This document shows positions 34,356 through 44,793 of a stretch of 64,000 bases of DNA, one piece after another. The position numbers were made by a program, and so were the translations under genes. Origin of the DNA: Gnetum montanum (lineage: Eukaryota; Streptophyta; Gnetopsida; Gnetales; Gnetaceae); contig MNCI01035706.1 of NCBI GenBank assembly GCA_015680685.1, forward strand, positions 9,310-73,309, given 5' to 3'. Under the pieces are notes generated by a model, which saw only the letters and a program-made list of their open reading frames with translations, was not told the DNA's origin and did not search any database. Every line of letters starts with the position of its first letter. Position 1 is the stretch's first letter.

Positions 34356-36360
34356 GTGGTATAGACTCTCTTACAATGTAACATAGGTGCTTTAATGAAC
34401 CTACTACAATGTCCATGCTCTGCTAAGGAACTTCATGGTACCACTCCATCATATATTTGTTTTCATAAACACTAGCCTTAAACCTTAAAACTTGGGAGTT
34501 GATTTTTTTAATGTGCTGAATTTAAGCGGTTAATTGAAGTGGATCCTACAATAACACTTGGAGTAACATCTAACACCCAAAATTACTCCTAGATAACAGG
34601 AAGCAAAGTTCAAATGACACAATTCCTTCCACAGTTGTAAATTGCTCACAAAATCAACAATGGCAAACCCTCCAACAAGGTTGTTCCAACTTCCTCATTT
34701 CTGTCTTGTTTGCAGATCAATAATTTTCATAAATTGTTTTAACAATAAAATGAAATTTTTTACTAGTATAAGGAAAAAACATCGTTTGCATTATAGAAGT
34801 GTAAATAATGCTTCTCTTACCCTACCCTGTCTAATCAGTTTCCAGCAACTCTTAAACTTCATTTGGTGTTTATTCAGGAAGAAGCCACTGCTTCATCTGC
34901 TAAGCTTACACAACCAGTAAATGTGATAGTAAATGGCAAGCAAAATGCATTAGGATGCATGTCCAACAAAATTCTTGCTTTAAAACTTGTCGTCAATGAT
35001 AGTTCTTTACACTTCAACAAGCTAAAGTTCTCTAACGTTGCATGGCAAGTTGTATTAACAATAAATGCTAAGCCTGGATGAGTAATAAGTTCGGTGGGAT
35101 GTTAAATGGACAAAATATTAATAGGGCACAGCGTCCCAAGGTTTATTCCAATGACCATGGAAGTTTGTCTTGGTTAATCCAAATGCCCCTTATGCTATAA
35201 GGCAAGCCTCAATGCCTAGTGTTGCAGAGTCTAAGACAGTAATAAATTTGACATGGTTGCATGGGAATACAGTCCTCTAAGATATCTTTGATTCCAAATG
35301 CTAAAATCCAAACACTTAGCATCTAATTAGTTCTCTTATTCAACCATCTTGACACTTTGCAGTATAAAATCTGATTTTTGTATATTCCAAAGATTTAATC
35401 CTCGAGTAATTATTAATAGATATAGAAAAGACTCATTCTGTACCAACCAAACCAGTGATATTAATTAAAAAGAATCAGTGATATTAATTAAAAAGAATCA
35501 TCATCATCATTGCCTGTATCCCATCAAATATGAATGTCTCAATAGGGTAGGTAGGTGACTTGACAATAATTTATCTTTTATGGCAAGCTCTTTACCTAAC
35601 ATAAACTGGCATGTACATTTTAACATGGTCTAAACTAGAATGTACATTCAAGCATACAAAATTCAAAACTTCTCTCAAAAGCACAACAGCAACCTCTGAA
35701 AACATATCAAAATCTCGAAAAAAATTTCCCTTTACACATTCTTGTCAATCAAAACTTAAGCCCATATCTTGCTATACCCAAATCTTTGTTTATTTCCTTC
35801 ACTTCAAAAAGGAACTCCTTCATATAAGAACCACCCAAAGTTGGCTCTTCTTACAAGCACAATCCTTAAAGTTCCTCTTGCAAAATAGAACATCTTATTT
35901 AATCTTTTCTTGTCATATCCAACATCCATCTCATTTTATGCAGCTTAGCTATGTTTATTTTTTATTATCACTGCTTCTCAAGCAACCAACATTTTTCCCC
36001 ACATACCATTGTAAAACTCTCCATTAAGTCTGATTGAGATCCTGCTATATGACAACACTCTGCCTGTGTCTTCACATTGTTTGATTACCTTTGATTCAAT
36101 TATTCACATCTTCTTCAATTTTTACGTTCTTCAATTCATTAATCCTTGTATCACAGTACCACTTACACATGTTGGTAAGTATAGTCCAAAAATTGTATTG
36201 ATCCCTCAAAGTTCATGTTCTCGTGTTCTGGGTTTTTACATCTTGTATTATATTTAAGTTTTATGTCGTGTCTACTTTTCATGTTTGTCAAATAAGTTAG
36301 GAGTTAGATGTTAAAGTTCATAAAGTTGTCTTATGTTTTAACATTTAGGTTAGCACAAGG
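34356..36360. other. Intron 2 sequence with small repeats
   Basis: No exon or element is identified. At about 35452-35496 a 23-bp unit (cagtgatattaattaaaaag plus gaat-type end) is duplicated in tandem and followed by (atc)4 and a gcctgtatcccatc stretch. In reverse complement this resembles an RTE 3' end (gggata...gatgatgatgat), too short to be sure. Confidence 0.45.
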
Positions 36361-36539
36361 AGTGGTGAGAAAGGGGTTTAATGCCTCTTTATGTATTGTG
36401 TCCCCTTTTCAAAAGCTATAAAAGGAGCCTAAGCTTCTTCATTCAAACTTGATGTGAAACTGTTGTTTCCATGTAATTGTGCTCTCATTTCTTATCGATA
36501 GAGAAAAAATCCCCGTGGAAAGTTCTTCATTCCTACATT

Positions 36540-37000
36540 AAGTGTATGGCCTTCACATTACACCCAGAAAAGGCATGTAGCATGGATGCTGACCAATGGA
36601 AGGAGAGGCGGGACATGTATCAGGCCTTCCAACAAGCTGTGAACTTTATTAACTCTAAGGAAGAGCAAGTCATAGTGGACAGGGTTCATGGGCAAAAAAG
36701 GCCCATCTATATTTGTAAACCACTTCCATTTTCATGATGGCTTATCATTTCTGCTGGTTTATTAAAAACATTTGCTATCGGTTTGTGGGCTTTATCGGAG
36801 ATCATGGACATGAAATGAGGGCCTCTCATTGTTTTACTTCTGGGTAGTTGTCTATGTTTTGTCTCAGTTGCTTTTTGCAGGTTCAGAGGTGTTCTCTCCC
36901 CTTGCACTGCTGGCTCTCTTTTTGCCTGAGGGGCCCCTCTTTCCCTAGCTCTAATGTAATTTTCTGTACCATTAAACAATCCCAACGTTTTTTTTTTTTT
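36540..37000 (+). mobile_element. LINE copy H, 3' end only
   Basis: Contains the family's terminal block (36597-36715: YQAFQQAVNFINSKEEQV, DRVHGQKRPIYICKPLP) and a 3' UTR of the same style as C and D (tttgcaggttcagaggtgttctctcccc...). It finishes near a run of 12 T (36989-37000). The 5' border is not exact; sequence up to about 36400 carries a TATA-like ctataaaag box (36417) that may belong to another decayed insert. No target duplication found. Confidence 0.75.
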
Positions 37001-37549
37001 AGTATACAAGGAGAAGACAAAGTCTTTGTGTTAAAATTCTTGAAGCTTCAGGCTCCTTTTTTCTTATCTTTGTTATTTCACAAATGAGTTTATAGCATAG
37101 ACCATTAGCTCAGATTTTCACAGCCATTTCACATCCAATTTCACAATTGTTCATAATATATTTCACATATAATATGTTATTTCATAATTATTTCACATTT
37201 CACAATCTATTTCTCAATTCTATGTTCATGTTGGTTTAGATCCACAAATTTGCATACGTTTGATGTTTGAATTACATGTTTGAGATTAGATCTGAACTAT
37301 TTTCATTGTCATTTCATAAAAATTTAACTCAACACTACCTCATTTTTTAAGGCTTTTGAGGGCTCCTCATGGATCTTCTTGGAATCCTTGTTTGATGTTA
37401 CACTTGAATCAAGATTTGCTCACATGATGCAAATTGAAGGAGAAATTGAAGGCATTCTTGTTCCAGATCTGAAACTGAAAAAGAAATTTTTTACTTATGT
37501 CCACTAAGATCCCTTGGTTCCATAAAAATTAGTTTCAAAATTGCTTTCT

Positions 37550-37765
37550 ATAAAAAAAATTTTAATTTATAACTCAGCGCTGCCCAGTGGAATCAAACTT
37601 GTGACCCAAGGTTACCAAGCTAGGACTCCTTTCTTTTTTTTTTCCTTTTTTTTTTCTTTTTTTCTTTTTTTTTGGAAGAAAGGTCAGGCAAATCATATTA
37701 ACAAAATAAAACCATCAAGGTACAGAACGGCCAAGCTAGGATTCTTACCACTACGCTAACACCTC
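37550..37765 (-). mobile_element. tRNA-derived SINE-like copy, interrupted
   Basis: Read on the minus strand: GAGGTGTTAGCGTAGTGG at 37748-37765 (A box type), then after the interruption GGTCACAAGTTTGATTCC (B box type, 37588-37605), CACTGGGCAGCGCTGAG and an AT-rich tail. The head matches the copy at 24805. It is split by the LINE tail at 37629-37730. Confidence 0.65.
37629..37730 (-). mobile_element. Very short LINE 3' tail inserted in the SINE
   Basis: Minus strand reads ...CCTTGATGGTTTTATTTTG, TTAATATGATTTGCC, CTTTCTTCC then a long A/G tract (37629-37674). This resembles the 3' end of LINE D (gatgtacatattgccttttgttaatatactcc...ttctcc, A tract). The 14-bp flanks ccaagctaggactc (37615-37628) and ccaagctaggattc (37731-37744) are the target duplication with one mismatch. 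Confidence 0.72.
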
Positions 37766-39033
37766 ATTGTTCATGTTAAAGTGAGGGTTTGAAGAACTTT
37801 TTCACAGTTTCTCATGTTTCATGTTCAAAGCAGAATGAACCCTAAATTTGATGTCAAAACTGGATCAAATTGATTTGCATAGATGTTTTGTTTGAAGATC
37901 TGAGTCACCCTTGATGTTATCTCATGTTTGTAAGAAGGACTGGGCCAATTGACGCTCATAAAATTTAAATTTGCAGTCTGATCTTTTTTTTTATTTTTGT
38001 GACTCTATAGTCACCGCGAGCTCTTTCATCACTCATGGTCCACTTGTGGCTACTATCGGAAAATTTCTAATCAAACCACACATTGGAGTATTTTGCTCTA
38101 TTTTTCACCACAACTTGTGGTCATAAAGAATTTCATATCTACTGCAACTCATGGCTAACTTGTGGTTCAATCACATCCATCACTACAACCCCTAGCCCAA
38201 CTGTGGTACCCACGATATATGATTTTTCAAGTTCAAGACCTGCAATGACCCACAGTCAACTCAAACATCCAATGCAACCCCACCGTTACTTACAATCTGT
38301 TGAAAATTTGAATACTACAACCTACTTGCAACTTGCAGTCCCCTAGAAGTGCTGGAAAATATTCCACTTCTCAATGCCAATGCTCCCCAAGCCTGCCTTA
38401 TTGCCGTTGCATGCTCTAACACATTTATATGTTTTCAAAACTTTCCCTTTATATATTTTTATGTTTCTTTATTTTTGAGTCTAATGTGTCTCTCCAGGGC
38501 TTCCTATTTGTGTTCAATCATTCCTTAGATTCATCGATTAACACATCAGGATCTGTAAATAACATGCACAAAGAGCTATTTTTTGTTAATTAACTCAGAA
38601 AAACAGCAAATAAATAGGGACTTAGTGCAAAGCTTTGGTGAAGTTTCACTCCTAGAGAGCCAATTTTCTGAGTCTAGATAATACAACTGCTGTTAATGCT
38701 TACATAATGTCTTATATAAACTGTATGTATATTATATAAGAATAAATTTTCTTCTTACTAAACAAATAATCTCTCTTGGAATATAGCTATAGCTTTTTCC
38801 AAATCAATGCTTTTTGTCTTATCTCTTTAATTTCTCCATAAATAATGATTATCTAAATTATAATCCATAAACTCATTTCTTTACCTGTTCACCAAATTAT
38901 TTATCATACCAAGGAAAACACCTCCACAATTGACCTTCATGGAATGAATCCACAGTAATTTCCAAGGATTATGGAAATTGGAAACTAAAAATTTTCATTA
39001 CACCAAGGAAATCACAAAGGACTTGTTTGACAG
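37766..39033. other. Intron 2 sequence without recognised features
   Basis: AT-rich with scattered cttgtgg / actgtgg words at 38040-38240. No coding signal, RNA gene or repeat structure that I can support. Confidence 0.5.
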
Positions 39034-39438
39034 TTACAAAGTCTCAACACATTTTCGAAGAAAATTGAAAACATCATTAATGTAATGCCCTGATGAGATA
39101 GGGTCAATTTGAAAGAAAACAATCAGCAAATTACAGTTAATATTATAATTTATTTGAATGTGAGCCAAGGATGGGCAAAATAAAAATATATATTCTTCAT
39201 CCTCAATGCTTTGTTTACACAGTCTACAAATATGCCCTTCTCTCGGCAGATTGATCCAATGTTTAACAAGAAGATAATGAAAGATCATGCTTTTTCTAGC
39301 AATTTGATTCCTTAAATGAATAGGAATAGTTGAGGATAGATAAATTTGAGTACTGGATAACAAACCTACTCTAATAAAATATAAATAAAATGCTTTACCC
39401 AACGTATTCAACCAAAGTTTAATTTTTGTTTTAAACAT
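39034..39438 (-). mobile_element. C-terminal fragment of the second non-LTR family
   Basis: An open frame of 134 codons reads YLYFIRVGLLSSTQIYLSST, KHWINLPREGHICRLCKQSI and EDEEYIFLFCPSL. The RICxLCxxxIEDExHFLFxCP pattern is typical of the tail of certain non-LTR ORFs. It shares order and residues with 28210-28740. Its frame is intact, so it is younger or only short. RT is not present next to it. Confidence 0.6.
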
Positions 39439-39800
39439 TGCTCAACTGCTATTCGTATCTTATAAGTTTAAGTCCCACATAGCTTGTGTAATCTTAATCA
39501 CAGCCTATATATTGATAGCATAGTGCTCCTCTTTCAATCTGCAGGCATTTTTCCATGTATTTTGGTTTCTCTGGAAAATTGGGAATACTTGGTAGTCCAA
39601 AGCCCTACCTCTATTCGTCTTTGTAAGAGTTATCTCACTTTCAATGTACAGACGCAATCAATCATCACTGTATTCTGTGAAGCTTTTTGATTTTGCTTGC
39701 CAGGAAGCAGATTCCGTTGTTTTCACCGTTATTATCCATGAATATAAACATGTCAAAGGGATCCAGCATGGACATTCCAGAAAGCTAAACAACACTTAAC

Positions 39801-39880
39801 TTGCTTGAAGTAACAGTCTTGAAAGTTTGTTCTCCCAGTGAGATACACGCAAACCACTTGTCCTTGAACTGCATTTCCGC
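39801..39880 (-). CDS. PSD2: PSD2-like exon 2 (start of C2 domain)
   Basis: 80 bp, encoding AEMQFKDKWFACISLGEQTF then KTVTSS. It matches AEMKFKDKWLACVSFGEQTF of Arabidopsis PSD2 almost residue for residue. Acceptor gttattgcAG (39881-39882); donor taken as GTTAAG (39795-39800), which leaves two bases that join exon 3 in phase. Confidence 0.95.
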
Positions 39881-39988
39881 CTGCAATAACATGGACGATA
39901 AATTCACATAGAAACTCCTGCCAATTAAATCAAAAAATAACCCACAAGACATGTAAAAACGGCACAAAATCACAAACAAAAAATCTAC

Positions 39989-40207
39989 CTGTACAAGCTC
40001 GATCCGCACAATTCCGCTGAAATTGTCAGCAGACAGCATCCTTGCGGTGCCGAGCTTGCTGTCGCTGCTGCTGCTGCTGTTTGCATGTCTTCTCCTGAAA
40101 TTGAAACGATCCCTGAAATGGGAAGAACGACAAGACGAGGAGGAGGAGGAGGAGGCATCTTCGTCTGAGCCGCTGCAGGATTTGCGCCTGGACATATCGT
40201 TTCCCAT
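39989..40207 (-). CDS. PSD2: PSD2-like exon 1 (start codon, Ser-rich N-terminus)
   Basis: 219 bp, 73 codons. I start at MGNDMSRRK (40205-40207) because plant PSD2/3 begin MGNxxS, a likely N-myristoylation context; an in-frame ATG nine codons upstream (40234) exists. A serine-rich stretch with two Ser runs and basic residues (FRDRFNFRRRH) leads into LSADNFSGIVRIELVQ, matching the SADDFSGIALLTLI start of the C2 domain. Donor GTAGAT at 39983-39988; intron 1 is 108 bases. The Ser runs are coded by repeated TCx/AGC codons and could vary in length. Confidence 0.93.
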
Positions 40208-40660
40208 GCTAATCTTTGCAAATTGCAACGACACAGCACAGCAAATTTACTCCTGTATTCTATTCTATACCAGAACAGAACAGAAAACAAAACAAACCAA
40301 ACCAAACCAAAGGAACCCTAAAAGGTGAAAAGGAATGTTTCTGTTTCTTATCATATTTATGTTTCTGAAATCAATGAAATGTCAAGAGGGGTGTTTGTGG
40401 TTCTAACTTTGGTTTGATTTGTTTGTGAACTGTGATATACCACTAATGTCTTAACTTGTCTTTGTCTTCACGTACGTGCCCTGCAACTAAGTCATGCCAT
40501 GGAACGATGGAAGCAGCATGCAAATTCCAGAAATTCTCATATTCTGTCACGATTTCAATTTGGGCAACTGAATATTCTATTCTATTCTATTCGGTTCGGC
40601 TTTTGTGCATCGTTATCTGTGATACTTAAGTAAGTTCTTTAACCTTTACAATTATATTTA
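40208..40660 (-). promoter_or_regulatory. 5' UTR and promoter region of the PSD2-like gene
   Basis: Sequence upstream of the start codon. It holds tattctattctat repeats at 40256-40270 and 40571-40590 (pentanucleotide ATTCT) and a ggtttggtttggtttg-type run on the minus strand at 40295-40310. No convincing TATA box was seen at a usual distance, so the transcription start is not placed. Confidence 0.45.
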
Positions 40661-41485
40661 CAACATCATCAATTCTCCAATGATTCTAGGTGTACCAAGG
40701 TGGTTTACTTTTAAACCTCCTTGCATATTTTTGGTACAAATAATGTTGGTAGAAAAGAATGAAATTCAAAGCTTGCTTATTGAAATCAAGGAATTAAAGA
40801 TTGTTACGTTATGCTCTTTATGTTATGTAATTCATTATGAGATCCCAAGGGACAATTGTATTTGAAACTCTTACGATTTGTAGTGATGCTTCTTATATGT
40901 TGAGAACACGGTATTTGGGATTTTTAGTTACGTCATACAGTCGTGGAATTTAAGTTGGATTCTATAATGCTTTTGGTTTAAGTATTCTATTATTTTTCAT
41001 GGTTTTAAAAGCATTATGATATGGCATGCCCTTAAATGTTTAAGTTACATTATTTTATGGATGGAATTCATAAATTAAATTATCAAAAGTATAGCAAGTT
41101 GGTATCAAAGCATGGTTTTAGATCACTAATTGGAGTTTTGTTTAAAGTTTTGCAGCTAATAACAAGAGTTCAATGATAACATGAAAATTTCAAAGCACCA
41201 ATTATGGAAGAATCATGAAAGTCTATGTTGAGCTTGATAGGTATTTGATTTGTGAAGTCTATAGTAGAAGCATGGTTTGTAAGTTTTAATGATGAAAATT
41301 TGATGATGTTATGAAAACACATTGGGGATCCCCAAAAGAAGGAAAAAGTTATAAAAGAAGTAAGCATGGAGAGACAAATCATGTTAGATGACTAAGATTT
41401 GAGATAGTGTGTTTTCATGAAGCATGGTATGAAAAATGATTTATGGTTATGAAGTAAACATTTTGGTGATTGTTTTGTTTATGTT
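40661..41485 (+). mobile_element. Possible LTR-element remnant with an initiator-tRNA-Met primer site
   Basis: At 41099-41111 the plus strand reads tTGGTATCAAAGC, one base off the plant primer site TGGTATCAGAGC used by many Ty1/copia and some Ty3 elements, preceded by ...tatagca as an LTR end would be. The following 370 bases have no gag that I can recognise. A matching LTR copy was not found. It is cut on the right by element X. Confidence 0.4.
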
Positions 41486-42337
41486 TGATGAGTCACATTT
41501 TCTAGGTTATGTTGACGAGGCCTCGTCAACGTAGCCCCATCGATGTGGCATTTCATGCGTTGATGTGGCCTCGTCAACACAGTGTCTACTTTTGCCTATA
41601 AATATGCACTAACCCATCATGTTTATGCCATCCTTTGTCATAGTTGTAGCGAAGCTCTTACAGTTTTCTTGCTTGAAAGTTAGAATATTTTTCTAAGTGC
41701 CAGCAGTAGGAGTCAAAGAATGTACAAATCTTTATTTGAGCACTATTGTACCTGAGCACAGCTATGTGCGCGGCAATAAAGATGAGCTTTTTGATATACC
41801 TTACAACACTTCAAAATAGATTAATTGTTTACTTATGCATTTAATGTTTTATGCAATTTCCTCTAATGCTTTAAGTAATTAAGTAATCAATTAAGCAAGA
41901 CTAAATAGTGATTAATTAAGCACATAAGTATGACCACTTCAAGCATACGCTTGGTGCTTGGTAATCTAAATAACGCTTAATGTTTGATAACCCAGTAGCA
42001 TTAAACATGGGAATGGACGCTTATGTTAGGATTAGTTAGGTGTAGCTAGTTAGATTAAATTAGCAATTTAATTATTTTATTTTATTCATTATTCTTTATC
42101 CTTAGGCAACTTAAAACATAAAACATAAAAATGATAAAAATCATATGCCTCAGTTGCACTTAATCATACCTTTGCATATCACAAGTGTAATTGGAAAGAC
42201 AATGATTACAATGGGTAGTTTAACTTCCTAGAGACTAGAGTACTTAGAAAGCTATAAGTTTATAGAATTCGACTAGATCATGCTTGAACGCTTAGTGATT
42301 TGTATGGTTGGGCATAAGGTCTACTTGTCACTCATCA
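41486..42337 (+). repeat. 5' LTR of element X
   Basis: An 852-bp LTR from TGATGAGTCAC to CACTCATCA. U3 holds a perfect 20-bp palindrome (41510-41529) and related GTTGAY / ATCGAT words. TATA box is cctataaatatg (41600). A polyadenylation-type caataaag lies near 41774. The end is fixed by the decayed tRNA-Asp primer site right after it. It belongs to the same LTR subfamily as Z. Confidence 0.82.
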
Positions 42338-42357
42338 TGGTTGCTGTTGCCAGGGAC
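42338..42357 (+). other. Primer binding site of element X
   Basis: TGGTTGCTGTTGCCAGGGAC; compare TGGCGCCGTTGCCGGGGAC of plant Tat/Athila elements, complementary to the tRNA-Asp 3' end. It carries several mismatches, so decayed. Confidence 0.75.
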
Positions 42358-43860
42358 TTGTAGTTTGATATGTGCACTATCTAGGACTCAGTGAATATTA
42401 TTTAAGATTGTTAGAACGAACCCTGAGGTCACAATCATTTGAGAAAAAAAAAGAGAATAGCAATTATAATTATAATTTAAGCACACTAAATTTTTTCTCT
42501 AATTTGAAATGTTTTCTTCTCACAAGCATGATGATTAAAAACCACCAGTGACCTAGGAATTCAAAGTGGTGTAAACTCATCTAGATGCATTTGTACCTAA
42601 TTTCACCTTCATCTTGCATCAAGATAAGCAGCTGCGGTGGAGAGATATGGAGAGCAATGACGTGTTGCCTCCCAACCAATCTATTCCTGAGATGCTGCTC
42701 CAAAATATTAAGAGATTGGGCATCTAGAACCTCCATGATGAATACGTTGTGTAGGATCATGATTATCAAGACCACCATCCAACAGAAACACAACATAAAT
42801 GAGATCAGCACCAAAAGAAGCCCCATGAAGCTATGAAGATGAAACAGTTCACCAACCCCTTGTTCTTGTTGAACTAAGACAACAATGAGGAGCCTCCCTC
42901 TAGATTCTCAACATGAAGATTCTCCACCCCTTAACTCTGATGAAGGGGGCTTGAACCCAAATCTGCTGTCCATTATCAACAATCCAAGTTTAGGCAAAAG
43001 TGGGAGTCAAGGTAGGGGGTCAAGCAAGCATCGTGATGATAATAAACCTGATGATCGTCGTTGTGATAAGTGGAGAGGAGGTGGCAAACATCATGCTAGT
43101 GGTAATCCTCCTCCCTCTTCATCCTCTTTATCTGCATCTTCTTCTTCCTCCTCTAATCTGATCGAAACCATAAGGGACAAAACTGTGATGAAGGTGAACA
43201 ACAAGACAATGATCGTAGGCCCCACCATGAACGAAGGGGTAGCAAGGGACATCATAAGCTTCATTGAAATCATGACGATGATGAATTCTTGCTGGAAACT
43301 CGAAGTATGCTAAACATTGCAAAGGTAGTCAAGATTCCAACCAGGCATGTGAAAGATAGCAGAATCAAGCGGTTGGCTATAAACAATATTCCCATAGTTG
43401 AAGGGGGATATAACTCAAATCCACATACCCATCTTCAGGCCTTTCATGATGCCTATGCCTTGTAGAACATAAAAAATGATTGGTAGAAACTTAAGCTATT
43501 TCCCATGACACTCATAAAAGAATCAAAAGGTGGTACCACTCCTTGGAGCTGAAATTAATTGGCAGATGGAGTATGATGCTTGATTTGTTTAATGACAAAT
43601 ATCAGACATACTCCAAAGTGTCCAATTTGAGAAAGTAAATCCAAGGCTGGCGACAAGGAATACATGAACCCTTGGATGCAGCCATGGGCAAGTATTATTC
43701 CCTTTTGCACAAATGTCCTGGCCATGGTTATTCTTAATGAGAGCAACTTTGCCATATCATAGATGGGCTTTGATCAAAGACAAGAAGAATTCTTGGGGTC
43801 TATGCCCAAGGGAGACTGTCAAAACTAAGAGTCCATCAGATTTAAAGGCTGATTGAGTAG

Positions 43861-43865
43861 GTTGT
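43861..43865 (+). repeat. Left target-site duplication of element W
   Basis: GTTGT, repeated at 52245-52249. Joining the flanks restores the gag order of X. Confidence 0.92.
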
Positions 43866-44645
43866 TGATGAGTGGCGAGATACCCCTACACTCAACCATA
43901 CGAATACGAGCGTTTTCACGCGCGATTCAGTCGAACTCCGCAGACAGACTAGTTGTGGCACCTAGACAGTTATCCTTAGGTCTCAGTTCATTGTCTTCCC
44001 ACCTGGACTAGTATTAGCTTTGTCACGTATGGTTTAGTCTAGAGTGAGGTGTATGATTTGTTCCTAATCTAATGCTACTCCTGAAGGCAATGGAAGATAA
44101 GATTAACTAAGCTAGGAGGAAAGGGTAAGAGAAAATCTAAACTAGCCTAAGTGCAATGAGCATCCGTTCCTTAATCATCCATACACATCTTGGACCTCGA
44201 GCACGACTACCACTAGGATTACCAAGCGCATGGCCTAGGTACGCCACTGGGTAGGTACCAAGTAGTCACACTTAAATGCTTGTGATTAAGTCGTACTCAT
44301 TCCGCATTTTAACATGAGTTTAAGGGGGAGAGATATTAACTAAGAAAGTAGTAAATAACAATTAATTAATTAAATAACAAAGTGAATGTTGCAATGATGA
44401 AGTAATCTCGATCTTTATTTCCGGTCATGTGCGTGTCCAAGTACATCACATTTGAATAAAGGATGTCGTACAATTACATTCACCACACTGCAGGCAGACA
44501 CTAGAAAATAATCTAACTCTGGAGGGACAAAATTGCCAGAGTCTAGCTACAATCTATTCTAATACTGAAACAAGGGAGAGCCTCCTCTTATTTATAAGAC
44601 TGGCGGTGGGCTGCGATATCGCGTATGCGATATCACATCCCATCA
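43866..44645 (-). repeat. 3' LTR of element W
   Basis: 780 bp. Its start is TGATGGGATGTGATATCGC, with the palindrome-rich U3 and a TATA box (TATAAATAAGAGG on the minus strand, 44588-44600); its end is CTCGCCACTCATCA. The near-identical partner is at 51445-52244. Confidence 0.93.
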
Positions 44646-44656
44646 TACCCCCACGA
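44646..44656 (-). other. Polypurine tract of element W
   Basis: GTGGGGGTA directly upstream of the 3' LTR on the minus strand. The same G-rich tract stands before the 3' LTRs of Y (59904-59917) and Z (61653-61663). It primes plus-strand DNA synthesis in LTR elements. Confidence 0.85.
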
Positions 44657-44793
44657 CTGAATAAAAACTCGTCCTCGAGTTATAGTGATTACACAGTGGA
44701 TAGGTATGGGATTATTAGATGGAAAAAGAAATGGGATGATGTCGTAGTGTGGGAAGAAAACAAAATAAAGACACAACACAAAATATGCTATAA

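Larger units (their letters stand above)
16193..40207 (-). other. PSD2: Host gene: PSD2-like phosphatidylserine decarboxylase (5' part of gene span)
   Basis: Ten exon segments on the minus strand spell, in order, the N-terminal C2 domain, EF-hand linker and start of the decarboxylase region of plant PSD2/PSD3. These enzymes decarboxylate phosphatidylserine to phosphatidylethanolamine at endomembranes (in Arabidopsis PSD2 is tonoplast and PSD3 is ER). The pyruvoyl-forming GST motif and the rest of the catalytic domain lie beyond position 1. Exon order and phases agree with one gene. The introns range from 108 bases to over 12 kb, and the large ones hold the LINE copies. The first EF-hand loop was not found and may lie in the 169-base gap at 23673-23841. 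Apart from that gap no exon is broken, so the gene may be active. Confidence 0.85.

Noticed and set aside
35611-36027. Open plus-strand frame of 138 codons
   Set aside because: It is F/L/S/T-rich, in keeping with AT-rich DNA, and has no recognisable motif. Likely chance.
40023-40328. Plus-strand ORF of 101 codons with an E-rich stretch
   Set aside because: It is the antisense shadow of exon 1 of the PSD2-like gene; its EEEEEE run is the reverse of the serine codons.
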